DNA of 64,000 nucleotides, from assembly GCA_023627715.1 (NCBI GenBank), contig JAMAHW010000026.1, forward strand, positions 310,001-374,000, given 5' to 3'. Every line of letters begins with the position of its first letter. Positions within the stretch are counted from its first letter, which is position 1. Source of the DNA: Periconia sp. R9002. Lineage: Eukaryota > Ascomycota > Dothideomycetes > Pleosporales > Periconiaceae. Below are positions 21,657-32,694 of the stretch, in pieces. The notes under the pieces were generated by a model that was not told the origin of the DNA, did not search any database, and worked only from the letters and a program-made list of their open reading frames with translations. The position numbers and the translations under genes were made by a program.

Positions 21657-23024
21657 ATGTCACAACCACCTCGTTGGATTTGCTGTACGTACCACGGTAC
21701 ACAACCTTCACACCAGTCATTCAAAAAGTCTTTGACTCACCCCTCCTGTCACACCCGAATCCCTATATATACCCGTCAAGGCACATATACTATGCTCAGC
21801 ATGCAGAGAACGCTCAAGCTCTTCCGCCCCAATAGCGGAAACTGCTCGAGCGCTCTTCCGCAATTCAGGCTGGCCCGCGAGAAATTCAGCATCACGAAGC
21901 AAGGCTCCCAAATCAGCAAAATGCAAGTCCTTGCATTCGTCCAGACGCGCAGCCAGACTGTCGCTGAGGAGCATTGCTCTGGCCAACCTAGCAGCGTGTC
22001 TGAGGATAAGAGGGCCTCAGGAATCATGGAACACCCTGAGGTCAAGAAGCGAGAGGCAGAGACAAATGCTCGTGGCAAAGAAAACCAAATTCAGGCGCTG
22101 CGCAACGAGCTGAAGTACCGCGACATCGGCATTCTTTCAATCAAGCAGCGACATGAACGAGACATGACAGCAAAAGATGCTCGCGTCCAAGAGCTCGAAG
22201 TCCACCTTGAGACTCTCCGTGAAATGCTCGCTGAACGAGACGACGAGATCGACGAGTTGGAGCAAAAATTGTTAACGACAGAAGAAGCTCTCGCCGCCAA
22301 AACCGTCGCTCTGCAGAACGAGAGAGCCAAGCGTGCGGAGTCTGGCCGTCGCCACGTGAATCTCATAGACCAATATAAGAGTCAAGTCTGGGAGCTAAAG
22401 CAGGAGATCTGCGAACTTCGACAATCCGGCGAACATGAGAATAAGAAACCCGACAACAACCAGGGAAGCGACTCCGCCCCTCACGTCACCGACGCAGTCA
22501 TCGTCGAAAAACGTTCAGTTCGTGAACTCCTGGAAGATTCGACGGCAGACGAGGACAAAAACGACCTTTGCTACGCCAATGTGCCGGCACAAAACCCCAC
22601 CAACCCCATAGATGCCAACAACTACATCTATAACAATCTTGAGGACCTCGACGCCGCCTGTTCTACCTATGCCACCGCTCCCATGCGGGCATCCCCTCAG
22701 TCCTACGTCCACCAGAGCCACAACACCGCGCAGGACTTAGTTGCCAACTCCTCTCCCACCCCTGGCCCTGCCTCCGCCGACCAAGGCCCCATCTATGGCA
22801 ACTACGAAGAACTCGTTGCTGCATCCGTATACTCTCCGACTATCTGCCAATCTCCCACCCCCCGGCCGACCCACCCCTACCACGCCCGCGTCCCCTATGA
22901 AACCCTAACACCGCAAACTCCCCTCTCCAGCCTCCCCCAAAACGAACGCATGAAGCGTCTTCAGCATGAGATGCACGAAATGACACGCATCACTATTGAA
23001 GCCCAGATTGCTGCAAGGCGCTGA
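21657..23024 (+). CDS. Coiled-coil protein of unknown function (first of two)
   Basis: A single exon encodes up to 455 residues. Residues about 125-265 form a continuous charged heptad-repeat coiled coil (for example RVQELEVHLETLREMLAERD). The C-terminal half is Pro/Ser/Asn/Tyr-rich and holds two similar segments, NYIYNNLEDLDAA and PIYGNYEELVAA. The end returns to a helix with Met/His/Glu. A TATA box at 21764-21771 lies inside the open frame, after the first ATG. The working start may therefore be 21792, 21804 or 21921, which would drop the Cys/His/Thr-rich N-terminus. I do not recognise a family. A second intronless coiled-coil gene follows at 25108. Confidence 0.6.
   Translation: MSQPPRWICCTYHGTQPSHQSFKKSLTHPSCHTRIPIYTRQGTYTMLSMQRTLKLFRPNSGNCSSALPQFRLAREKFSITKQGSQISKMQVLAFVQTRSQTVAEEHCSGQPSSVSEDKRASGIMEHPEVKKREAETNARGKENQIQALRNELKYRDIGILSIKQRHERDMTAKDARVQELEVHLETLREMLAERDDEIDELEQKLLTTEEALAAKTVALQNERAKRAESGRRHVNLIDQYKSQVWELKQEICELRQSGEHENKKPDNNQGSDSAPHVTDAVIVEKRSVRELLEDSTADEDKNDLCYANVPAQNPTNPIDANNYIYNNLEDLDAACSTYATAPMRASPQSYVHQSHNTAQDLVANSSPTPGPASADQGPIYGNYEELVAASVYSPTICQSPTPRPTHPYHARVPYETLTPQTPLSSLPQNERMKRLQHEMHEMTRITIEAQIAARR
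21764..21771 (+). promoter_or_regulatory. TATA box inside the 5' part of the first coiled-coil ORF
   Basis: TATATATA lies after a CT-rich tract and 20-40 bp before two in-frame ATGs (21792, 21804). If used, the ATG at 21657 is upstream of transcription. Confidence 0.45.
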
Positions 23025-25107
23025 TATAGGGGAGGTGTTGAATACGGCGGCTCGAGCGCGAGGTCGAGAGTGAATGGTGTTCTCGGTGCTTTCCGAGATG
23101 AAATTTGGTTGCCGATTTTTCTTCTCGTCTTCGATCTCTGGAGGTCTTGTGGTTCTTTCTCAACGAGGTTATTACGATGTTTTCAAGAATTTCTTGCTTT
23201 TTCGGCATATTCATCTGCTCCTCTCTTGTCTCTGTATTTTACGCATGCTCATCATGTTTTCTATTTTCATCACCGATACCCCCTGATCACGATTTTACGA
23301 TTTTCAAAGGAGGATACCATACCCCCTCCCCACCACAATACAACCCTCGAACCCTTCCTCGAGGTCCCGGGTGTCCGCGTTCTTCCGCTATGATGTCACG
23401 ATACAGCTTTCCGTGTGCAGTTTTGCGATGTTTTGGACTCGATTTTCCCTTTTTTCGGACTTTTGTTTTAGGGTGTGTACGTGTGTTTGACTTTGTGAGT
23501 TCTTGAAGAGAATATCGCGGCTGATGGACTTGAGTGGAGGGCTGGATATGAGGGAGCGGTAGCTCCATTAGTATTTTCAGTTATCTGGATTGTTGTATTA
23601 AAACGAATGCCAATAATATCTTTATTTTATATACTTTTCTATGTCTGCGTGAAAAAAAGATGTGCGAAGGATGAAGGTGGAAGCTTGGGTGTGTAGCCAG
23701 TGCCCTGGCTATTATCAGCTTCATTCTTTTGAGTATTCATGTGGCAATAAGATCAGTGTATGGGGTGATTACCGTAGATATCCTTCACACTGCGCTTGTG
23801 CTGCAATCTGACTAGGAAAATGTTCTTGATATTTCTCCTATCCAGCGACATGTCTTAAAGAGAAGCAACTCAGGTCCATAGCAGGTTCAACGTCACATCC
23901 CCTGCACTCAATGAACTGTTGTCAACCAAGTATGGCCCTCAAGTTCGAGGTGTAAGTATCACCAGTTTTTCAACTCAAGAAGCTATTGATTTCTCGTGGT
24001 CCGCTCCTTCCGTTCGCTCATGTGACTTTTTAGCTCCTAGCACCCCCTCCCTTTCACGTATAAACTGATTGTTATTTGTTGTTTTCTTTTCTCCTTCTGC
24101 TCTTTGATATGACTGCTAGCAAGCCTTTGTAGTTCATCACTTATAGAATTAGGCAGCCCAGAGGTTATTCACACGGTAGCAAGAAATCGGTTGGCCTCAT
24201 ATGATCTGTACTCCAGACTTCTGGTGCAACCTTATTTCTTCGATTTGGGTCTGATAATTGTCTCGCAATTCACTGTTGAGGGCATGAATTTGATTGCTTA
24301 CGGATTACATTGTGCAAACTCGACGATATATGTTACAATCAGCATTTGCACTATATAAAATTTAGCAGATCACTTCTTACACGGATTGAAGTATTAGTAC
24401 AACGGAATGGAACGATAGGGGGATGAACTAAGTTAGTATTGTCGTACATTCAAGATCTACAGTGACTCAGAAGCGAAGAAGATGACTTTACTAATTGTAT
24501 GCCCGTGAAATTCAAACTACTCTTCACTGTTCATACTGTGAACACGGTTAGTCTACATTTCTTGACCTCATTTTAGTATTGATTATACATATGTGCCATT
24601 CCTGGACCTTTCCGTACTGTCAACCACCCCGCTTGCGGCGCACAAGTGTCCCGTTTGCAACACCAGAGGAAAGATATCTCGTGCCGGTTCGATTGACCTG
24701 GCAACGGCAAGCCAGCCTCACAACCAGCCAATACGTGTGCTATCCTCCGTTTGAGCTCAAACGCTCGTGCCTAACGCGATTCGTTATCAAGTGTATATGT
24801 GGCTGAGGCATTGGGGAAATTCTGCTCTGCATGGAGCGCGCTCAACGCACTGTTCAACCACAACCACCCTCCATTGTTATCATTCAAAGGTGCGTTTGCA
24901 GGGAAACGAGACACCTTTCAGTTCTACCAATTTCCCCCTGGGTATAAATTCTCCCCTCCCGTGTCACTTTGCTCCACCTCAGCTCGACGCGACTCAACCC
25001 TGCTTGACTGAGAGATCAACACCTACAACCCTCTCCGTCTTCAGCAACACCACAACACCGACGACCCAACCCACCCATTTCTACAACATATCACAGCCGT
25101 TATCGAC
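23025..25107. other. Intergenic region of about 2 kb, no gene seen
   Basis: The first 500 bp look like a T-rich 3' region of the preceding gene. The middle is AT-rich. An ORF at 24579-24806 has no support. A TATA box near 24943 serves the next gene. Confidence 0.55.
24943..24948 (+). promoter_or_regulatory. TATA box of the second coiled-coil gene
   Basis: TATAAA between CT-rich tracts lies 165 bp before the ATG at 25108, the same arrangement as at the first coiled-coil gene. Confidence 0.5.
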
Positions 25108-26691
25108 ATGGGAGCATACCACTCTTCCATGCTCGAGTCGTGCGGAGCGGCCACCGGCCCTTCGCAAGTAGCCTGTGGCTCTGCTAACAAGCACAACGCC
25201 GACCGCAATGGAACCTTATACAAATACAAACAAAAGTTCTACGTTCGGTTTGGCGGAGTTGCAGCACCGATGGTGACGGTGACTCCGTTGATTCTTGAAT
25301 GTGTCAACAACGTGGAATCAGGAGGGATCACAGACGACACGGAGTCGATCGACGGGGAAATCTTTCCGACGCTTGCTCAAGAAACTTCCGAAGTTGTCGA
25401 GCTTGAAGAGCCAGAACTGATTCCAAATGCTATCGACTCTCCCCACTGTGTGGTCATCCACACACCGGATGGACCTGGCCCCAAACCTCGATCAGCCTCC
25501 AACAGCTCCACTGAGCTCTCCACAGAAACAGTCCAAACAGATGTCACAAAGAACACGACCGTCTCTAATGACTCGATACGTGCCGCCGATTTCCAACTGA
25601 AGCTTGAAGAGCTCCAGCAGAAACACGAAGCCGAATTGTCTAAGAAGAACCAGGCAATCGAGCAACTACAGCTCAACAACAGCCTTCTCCAGAGCAAAGT
25701 CGCTAGCTTCGGTGCAGAGAAGGAAGAACAGATCTGGAACCTAAATCATAAGCTTGGTCTCATGCGAATGCATGTTCAAGTCAGGGAGGCATCATTTGAG
25801 GTCAAATACAATAACATTGACGCCGAGAAGCGCAATCTCGAGTCCCAGCTCTTCACAAAAGACCAAGCTCTCAACGATATTCGGAGCGACGTCGAAGCTG
25901 CAAAATGGGAGTTAGAGCATGAAAAAACTCAATTCGAAGAGAAAGTCTATATTAAAGATCAATGCATAGAGTCTCTACATACAATGATCCAGGATCAGCA
26001 GCAAAAGCTGAATTCATTGAATGAAACGATTGCTAGCAAGGACATGTGGCTTGATGGCTTGCACACCATCATCAGCGATCAGCACGCTGAAATCAATCAC
26101 CACAAGGAAGAGATCGAGGGTTTGAAGATGACAGCCCACCAAATCCATCAAGACTTGCACACGAAGCTCGCGGCCAAGGACACTGAGATCAATACGCTCC
26201 AAGGCCAACTAGAAGACTCCCACGCGAACAGCGACAGCGAAGACCTCGCCACCAAAGATCAGAAGATCAAAGACCTCTCTTCAAAACTCAAGGCCTGCAC
26301 CAAGCAATACCAGCACCTCCACACGAAATACCTAAACGAGACCAAAAACCTCAACAGCATCATCGACTCGGTCCCTGAAGCAAACTTGGAGAAAACCAGG
26401 CGCGACCCCGATAACTACCCACACGGCATCGAGGTCACGACACTCCAAGTATCTCAGAATCGGCAGTTGAAGGAGTACAGCGTGGGGGTTGTACAGTTCC
26501 ATCTTGCACAGTATCTGGGGTTTGGTAGGAATTATCAGGAGTTTTGCTCGCAGGCTCAGTGGCTGCTGGAGACTCGTGGCCGGAATCCGCTTGAGCGGAT
26601 TTGGGAGGGAGAGGATTATATCTACTCCTTGGCGGCTACGGATAATCCTTCTGATGAACGGGTTGAGTGGCGGGATGATCATGGGGGCTAA
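25108..26691 (+). CDS. Coiled-coil protein of unknown function (second of two)
   Basis: A single exon encodes 527 residues. Residues 1-70 include Cys-rich and basic patches and the segment YKYKQKFYVRFGG. Residues about 70-160 are acidic and Ser/Thr-rich. Residues about 165-430 are predicted coiled coil, with degenerate repeats in which K-D-x-x-(I/L) recurs every 25-30 residues (KDQALNDI, KDQCIESL, KDMWLDGL, KDTEINTL). The last 90 residues look globular (LKEYSVGVVQFHLAQYLGFG, then EFCSQAQWLLETRGRNPLERIW). No family is recognised. Its size class, lack of introns and promoter layout resemble the gene at 21657, but I see no clear alignable homology outside the coil. Confidence 0.7.
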   Translation: MGAYHSSMLESCGAATGPSQVACGSANKHNADRNGTLYKYKQKFYVRFGGVAAPMVTVTPLILECVNNVESGGITDDTESIDGEIFPTLAQETSEVVELEEPELIPNAIDSPHCVVIHTPDGPGPKPRSASNSSTELSTETVQTDVTKNTTVSNDSIRAADFQLKLEELQQKHEAELSKKNQAIEQLQLNNSLLQSKVASFGAEKEEQIWNLNHKLGLMRMHVQVREASFEVKYNNIDAEKRNLESQLFTKDQALNDIRSDVEAAKWELEHEKTQFEEKVYIKDQCIESLHTMIQDQQQKLNSLNETIASKDMWLDGLHTIISDQHAEINHHKEEIEGLKMTAHQIHQDLHTKLAAKDTEINTLQGQLEDSHANSDSEDLATKDQKIKDLSSKLKACTKQYQHLHTKYLNETKNLNSIIDSVPEANLEKTRRDPDNYPHGIEVTTLQVSQNRQLKEYSVGVVQFHLAQYLGFGRNYQEFCSQAQWLLETRGRNPLERIWEGEDYIYSLAATDNPSDERVEWRDDHGG

Positions 26692-27396
26692 GGTCGAGCT
26701 TGATCTCGTGGGGTTTTTTTGGGAAAGGGTGGTTTGTTTTTTTTTGATTAGCTTTGCTTCAAGTATTGATACCCCCTGAGTTAGTTGAATAAGTGACAAT
26801 ACGAAAACTTTACGAAAACTTTAGACTTAATTGTGGTAGTGCTCCCCTACTTTTGTGATGTCTGTTCCATAGCGTCTTGAACAAAGTCTCCCTTGGATAG
26901 CCTATTCGCGAGCAAGAAATTCTGTTAGTTACTCATCTCACAGATTATCCTTCCCTCCCTTGTTCTTGTTTTCACATGCCATATCGCTTCTCAATACATA
27001 TGTGGATCTATGGTAAGAGGTAAACGGTTCATTCATAGACGAATCCAGCGCCGTATGAGCCAGAGCCTCGACCTCTTTGTGGGGCATGTTGTAGTCACAC
27101 ATACTTATTTGCTTGGGAAAAGCACTCATCTATTCCGATTACCAGTCTTTTACTTCGTTCAAAAACGCTGTCCTGCACAGTATACATCAACGTTGAACTG
27201 GGAATGGGATTTTGTTGGAAGATATTTTTCTCACGCTCAGAGTGATTAGAGTTTTATGTATGAAATAGACATTTACATTTTCTCTGCGTTTTCTGCAGTT
27301 AACTCATAACATTGTATATTAGTCTGGGAAAATTCTTGGCATCGAGTTTTTCTCTACAGTAAATACCGTCTTTTCTCAATTAGAAAAAACCCGCAG
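26692..27396. other. Gap between convergent genes
   Basis: AT-rich 3' regions of the second coiled-coil gene and the FHA kinase. No gene is seen. Confidence 0.6.
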
Positions 27397-29911
27397 TCAT
27401 CCTCCCCTGTTGGCTTGACTCGCACTTTTCTGGCTGTTGAGAAACATATCAGCATAAGATGGCAAAGGAACATGCTGTTCACGACGACGTTTGTAAGAAA
27501 CCTTCACAGGTGCCTCATAGGGTGGCATGGACGGCGTTGACTCTGGCTCTGGCGCATATGTATGCCTTCCGTCCTTATCCACCGGAGTCTCGTAAACAAC
27601 AGATGAATCTGCTTCGAGTGATTGTGTATGGTGTCCATAACTTTCTTGCGGATGTTCAACCATGTTTGAAGACTGTGGCACCTGAATATAAGGACTGTCC
27701 AGATCGTCGTCGTCTGTCGGTGTCTCGAATACGATGGATGGTTGCCGCTGGGTTGCTGAAGGTCGACGGCGAACATATCCAGGAGGGAATATCACTGGCA
27801 TAGAGTCCTCGACTTCGTTTGTATCATTTGTGCTCTTATAAGTATCCTCTGCCTTGCCGTATGTTGAATACATACCGGATGCTTGAGGTTCTTGATCATT
27901 CAGTAAATGTGAGGACTTACTCATGAACCAACTTTTGTGATGCAGAGGCTGAGCACGATCTTCTTTTCTATACATCTCGAGCACTTGTTCCTGACGAGGC
28001 TGTTTATGAATATCATCTCCTGGGATTTGAGATGTCATGTCTGCAGAGCCGTCCATGGGTACATCTTGAAATCCGAGCAATGTTGACTCTTCAGATGTTC
28101 GAAGGGTTGGATCACGAGCATTTGAGGACGGTAGATACTCATTCGAATTTAGCTGGAGGTCAGTCTCTCGGACTTCTTCGATTAGCTGATGTGTTTCACT
28201 ACGGGGTTTCCAATCTTTGATGGAGCGCTTGTACAGCGCCTCAAATTCGGGAGCGTGTCGTTCATTGGAGAACCACTCATGAGCTAAGGCTTGAGAGGCG
28301 GTCAATCGATCCTCTTCCCTGAGAACGAGCAGTTTCTTGATAAATTCCTTGGGTCTATAGCCGATGAGGCCCCAAATAGAATCGTAAGGGTCATCAATAC
28401 TACGAATGTCCCACACTGGCGACACGCGCTGGACAGAATCGGGTGAACTATCAATGGATGCGTGGCGGTTGGCTAAGAGCAGGGTACCTGAAAGAAGTAC
28501 CGCTGTGATACAGCCGACAGACCAGAGATCTACTGCCTTCGAATAGCCTTCGCTGGTCTGGTTGGAGCGTCTTCGAGCGATCTCGGGTGCTGCAAATCCA
28601 TATGTGCCAACCATGGAGAACATACGTTTTTTGAATGCCCCCGGACTCTGGCTTTCCGGCAAGATTCGAGAGTTCCCGAAATCCGTAATTATAATGCGCC
28701 CACCTTCTTCAAGCGACGTCATGAGTATGTTTTCTGGTTTGAGATCTCTATGAACAATGTCCAAGCTGTGAAGATACTGGACTCCCTTAAGTATCTGGCG
28801 CACAATGACCGCAGATTCAACGTCTCCTAAACGGCCACCTTTGTTCTCCAAATACGAGAAGAGATCGCCACCCGTTACGAGCTCCTCAAAGATGTAGAGA
28901 GTGTTTCTGCTGTAGAAGACTTTTTCAATGCTGATGATATTGGGGTGTTCGAGATCTTGTAAAATTGTGACCTCTCGACAACAGCGTATAATCTGAGTGG
29001 GCAATCGCTTCCTGGGTTGAGCCGCCGAAGCATACTGATGAGTTTTTGAAAGGGAAAGACGCAAATCTGCCTCAGAAGATTGACTAAAACGGTAGAGATT
29101 CTGCAGATTGACTACCTTGCAAGCAAGCTGGCGTTGTGTTTTTTGGTTGATGGCCACAAGAACGTCGCCGAATGCGCCTGAGCCGAGCAGTCGGCCTGTT
29201 ATTCTGTATTGGGTGCTGAAGGTTTTTCTTTCGCGCTCTTGCGTGGACGTCAGCGTGAACTCTGCTGCAGGGGAATATTCGTAGTAAATCAGAGTCAGTG
29301 TTTCGGAAAGACACAGCTCATCGCCATTTTCCAACAGAAATGAGGTACCGTTTCCCATCAAGATGCCGCGGTCACTTGGAGAGCTTGCACATGAATTGGA
29401 GCGTTTCTTCAGATAACTGCCCAGGGTCGACAGATCAGTTGCATATACAGACGGAGGAACACGAGACTTAGGATCTTTTTCGTAAACGATGCAATGAATT
29501 CGTAAATGCACTCTCGAAATGTCAAGGTCTTCCCACCATCGGTCACTGCCATGAAATATTAGACGCCCACTAATCACCTTGGAAGAGAGTAGACCTCACC
29601 AGAGATCTGCATTTCTTCCCAGGTAGAGCTGCTTGTTTCCGAATATTTCAATAGGCTCTTCTCGCACATCTTCAATTCGAACATCAGTGAATTGAAATGG
29701 TAGGAGGCATGACTTGCTCCAGTCTTCTCTTACCCTTCGAGCCCTGACGCTTGCGTCGAACCTCGAAGTAGGCGACTGGTTCCTCCGCCACCATCAGCTC
29801 CATCTCCTCACCTTCTTGAGCCACAAACGCACGACCTCGAACAATAAACGCAGATATTCGCGAGGCAAGTGAAGCGGGGGCGCGTGACGTAGGGGTGTGC
29901 GCCAAGTTCAT
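27397..29911 (-). CDS. FHA-domain serine/threonine kinase, Mek1/Chk2 (Rad53) type
   Basis: Exons 29911-29734, 29669-29600 and 29545-27397 encode 798 residues. The FHA domain is split by intron 2: LYLGRNADL in exon 2 and DISRVHLRIHC in exon 3, giving the G-R-N...S-R-x-H phosphothreonine pocket. The kinase domain shows LGSGAFGDV, the ATP-binding Lys in LACKVVN, HRDLKPEN (catalytic Asp350), DFGNSR and FAAPEIARR. The 280-residue tail is disordered, with repeated YETPxD/FETPTD motifs and a basic end. In yeast, Mek1 enforces inter-homologue repair in meiosis, while Rad53/Chk2 serve DNA-damage signalling. The absence of an N-terminal SQ/TQ cluster favours the Mek1 type, but this is not decisive. The start lies less than 120 bp from the RPL41 leader on the other strand. 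Confidence 0.88.
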
Positions 29912-30029
29912 CTTACCCACTGTAGTTTAGCGCGCAATAAGCGAGAGCCAGCCGCACAACGTCTTCTTTGTCGCAGCTCTCCGCTCAGACTTGCTTTCTA
30001 CAACCAACGACACTCATCTCGAAAGCCAT

Positions 30030-30187
30030 GTAAGTAGCCTCGCAACCAGCTGGCGCTGCCTCGTAGAGCTCAATTGAGCTTCACAAAGAGCGTCAGCGCT
30101 TCTTCCTGCAGCACAATGTTCTTCGGCACATTGCAGCGCCCTACCCCGCTTCATCAAGCTCCCATCCGCTGACCTCATATCCTACAG
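30030..30187 (+). other. Probable 5' UTR intron of RPL41
   Basis: A GTAAGT donor at 30030 and a CTACAG acceptor ending at 30187 bound 158 bp just before the RPL41 start. Leader introns are common in fungal ribosomal protein genes. The triplet ATG at 30028-30030 is broken by the splice. Confidence 0.6.
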
Positions 30188-30202
30188 TCACCAGCCGACA
30201 AG

Positions 30203-30343
30203 ATGAGAGCCAAATGGAGGAAGAAGCGCGTTCGACGTCTCAAGCGTAAGAGGAGAAAGGTCAGGGCCAGGTCGTAAGTACACCCCCGCGAACAGGCATG
30301 AAATCTGGACGTAGCCCCTAACAACGGTTGCAACAGCAAATAA
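30203..30343 (+). CDS. RPL41: 60S ribosomal protein L41 (eL41), 25 residues
   Basis: The coding part is 30203-30273 plus 30337-30343. It encodes the nearly invariant eL41 peptide starting MRAKWRKKRVRRLKRK and ending RARSK. Seventeen of 25 residues are Lys or Arg. eL41 is a single helix at the interface of the two ribosomal subunits. The intron 30274-30336 (GTAAGT donor, AACAG acceptor) splits codon 24 (TC|C), so the last exon holds one base, AAA and the stop. Reading through the intron gives TCG TAA, a peptide lacking only the terminal Lys. It is too short for ordinary ORF finding and is identified by its sequence. It shares a short divergent promoter with the FHA kinase. Confidence 0.93.
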
Positions 30344-31143
30344 ACGACTCGCCCCCTCAAATCTCGACCTACCACCACCATCCCAATCATGATCCACGGC
30401 ATCAATACAACGAGCGATCTCCAGCGTGCGCGCATCCTTCAACTGTCAACCCTTCGACACTTCTTCGGCAACAGGCGAGCAACTTCGATTGGCCAAACTG
30501 CGAGGGAAGCATCATCTTTTATACGCGCTGGATTGGGACTGTTTGCGGGAAAGTCGGTCAAATTCTTCCATGTTTGAGGACCTTGAGTGTTTATCTGACA
30601 CAAATATCACCAAATTGTCTGCTCTAACACCGGCTTGCTCGCTCCTAGAGCTTGCCTTTGAGTCAGGACGTCTACCGTGTGGAGGGCTATTATGATACGA
30701 AAAATCAATGACACTTCACGACAATTCTGTTCCACCTGATGCTGTGATGCTTGTATTTGTGCGAACTCTATTCGCTACGCTCTTGCTAGCGTACTGTACA
30801 CTTCGAAACAAGAACGTACATGTATGCGCACCGAAATTGCACGTGAAAAGCCCTGCCCCTTGCAGACTATCAATTTTATGTGTGGGAACGCCAAATAAAT
30901 ATAATATCGACTACCAGAGCGCTATGCCGTAAGAAAAGTAAAGGAAAGAAAAGAAAAGAAGTCCCCACCAGCCATACGCACACTAACATGGTAATGCCAC
31001 ATTATATCAAACCAAAACAAACATCACAGGGTTCCATTAGATGCACCCAGCACTGAGCTGGTATACCCCCAGGAAGCAATGGCATTACACGCTTCCCACC
31101 AGATAGAGTCCAATGCACGCTCTGTGCGAGCATTTCCCACCAT
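30344..31143. other. Gap between convergent genes
   Basis: 3' region of RPL41 and of the STE3-type receptor gene. It contains a purine-rich AAAGAAAAGA run near 30930-30960. No gene is seen. Confidence 0.55.
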
Positions 31144-32694
31144 TCAAGCCCAATCAGAGGGATCCCTCTTCACACCTTTGCCCTTCTCTTCTTCATGAGC
31201 CTGACGAATCTCGTGCATCACCTGCACACCATCACCTTCCATCTGGTTTGTAGAACCCTCGTTTGACCAAGCGCGCGCGTGGACACCAGGAGGTATGCTA
31301 TCTGCTGGCGACTTTCCCGTCTGAGTGGGTTGTTCTGACCCTCCAGTCGAGATCGGAAGAAGTGTTGGTCGGAATTTGTTGCTGCGGCCAAAGAGCCGGC
31401 CGAACAAGGTCTTCTTGGTGCTCTCCGGTCGCTTCGGGAGGATCGGTTCGCGGGTTGAGACTGGCTGTAGGGTTTCCGATTGAACGGTGTTAGGGCTACC
31501 GGCAACGCTTGCGTTGTTGTCGGTGCCGCTCATGAGCGTTCCGTCCACGGTTCCAGACTTGGAGAACACGCCTTTTGCTTTCGTCGACCAAGAAGTAGGC
31601 CAACCTTTGACGAAGGAGATCCTAGAGGGTGTGTTTGATGCGCTGTCTTTCATATGATATAGGCTTGGGAAGATGCTGCCGAGACCGATGGAGAGAAGCA
31701 TGCGCTTATAAGAGTTGTTGGCATCCGTTCCAGTGCCAAAGAGGAAGAAGAGGATGTAACCAAAGCCCATCTCTGCCCAGCGGTCGAATCGGAGTGTACC
31801 ATTGGAAGGCACTTTGATTATCGAGTTCCATTCCTTTCCATGAACTCTGCTCCATTGGTAGTCCACCGATGTCATGCTGACCAGATAATAGAGAATGTAG
31901 ATATCGTATGGTACGATCACGACGAGAAAGATGATCGACATCAGGAAGAGACGGATGAACCGAGACTTGGTCGTGTTACGTGCAGCGAGCAATCGATGGA
32001 ATTCACGACGGTAACGGTAGAGACGGCAAATCAACAGTACTGAAAGTAGTGTCAGTCATGCTCTCTCGTGACAATAATTCTATATCTTACCTGCATAGTA
32101 CGATGCAACGATGGCAGCGATAGGAGCCCAGATATAGATGAGCACGATACTTGGCCAGCTGCGATCATAAACAGCAACACATCCTGAAATGCCATAGAGG
32201 AAGTATCGCATCGGCTGAACGATGTAGTATATGATCATCATCATGACCGGAAGGACCCAGCAGAACACGACCTCAATGCACCTCTCCAGGACGCGGTGGT
32301 TACGACTAGGTGCCACCGTAATATTGCTGGTATCCATGACGTTTGCAAGTCGGCGTGCAACTACCCCAGCACAGGATGGCAGAGCAATGACTGCACCAAC
32401 TTGAAGCCGGGTTTGTATGTCGCAGAACCCCTGACCGTCCCACCAGTCATTCATGTTATCGCGAGGCCAAATCAAAGGGTTGATGGCATTGGGAAAGTTG
32501 AGAAAAACCAGCCAAAGTATCAAGGAGCCAGCAGCAATGTTGCGCTGCGCAAAGTGCCATACGATAGGGGGAATGCATAGGATGGTAGCAGGGAAAGCCA
32601 GGATAGGCACGATCACTGCCACTGGGTATAAGGGATATACACCATCCAGCTCGCCATTGGTACCACCTCCAGCGTGGGACGTATTATTCGACAT
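31144..32694 (-). CDS. STE3-type (class D) pheromone receptor, seven-transmembrane GPCR
   Basis: Exons 32694-32091 and 32039-31144 encode 499 residues. The N-terminus is short and outside the membrane, with an NNT glycosylation site. Seven hydrophobic helices follow; the STE3-family landmarks include WHFAQRNIAAGSLILW, INPLIWPRDNMNDWWDG, FCDIQTRLQVG and, after the intron, CRLYRYRREFHRLL. A conserved Trp/Tyr-rich sixth-seventh helix region and a 190-residue Ser/Thr-rich cytosolic tail complete it. The family recognises the lipopeptide a-type pheromone and acts through a heterotrimeric G protein to the mating MAPK cascade. The start is the first ATG; a TTG lies upstream in the open frame. The promoter has a striking cluster of CTATTGAG-type sites. 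Confidence 0.93.
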
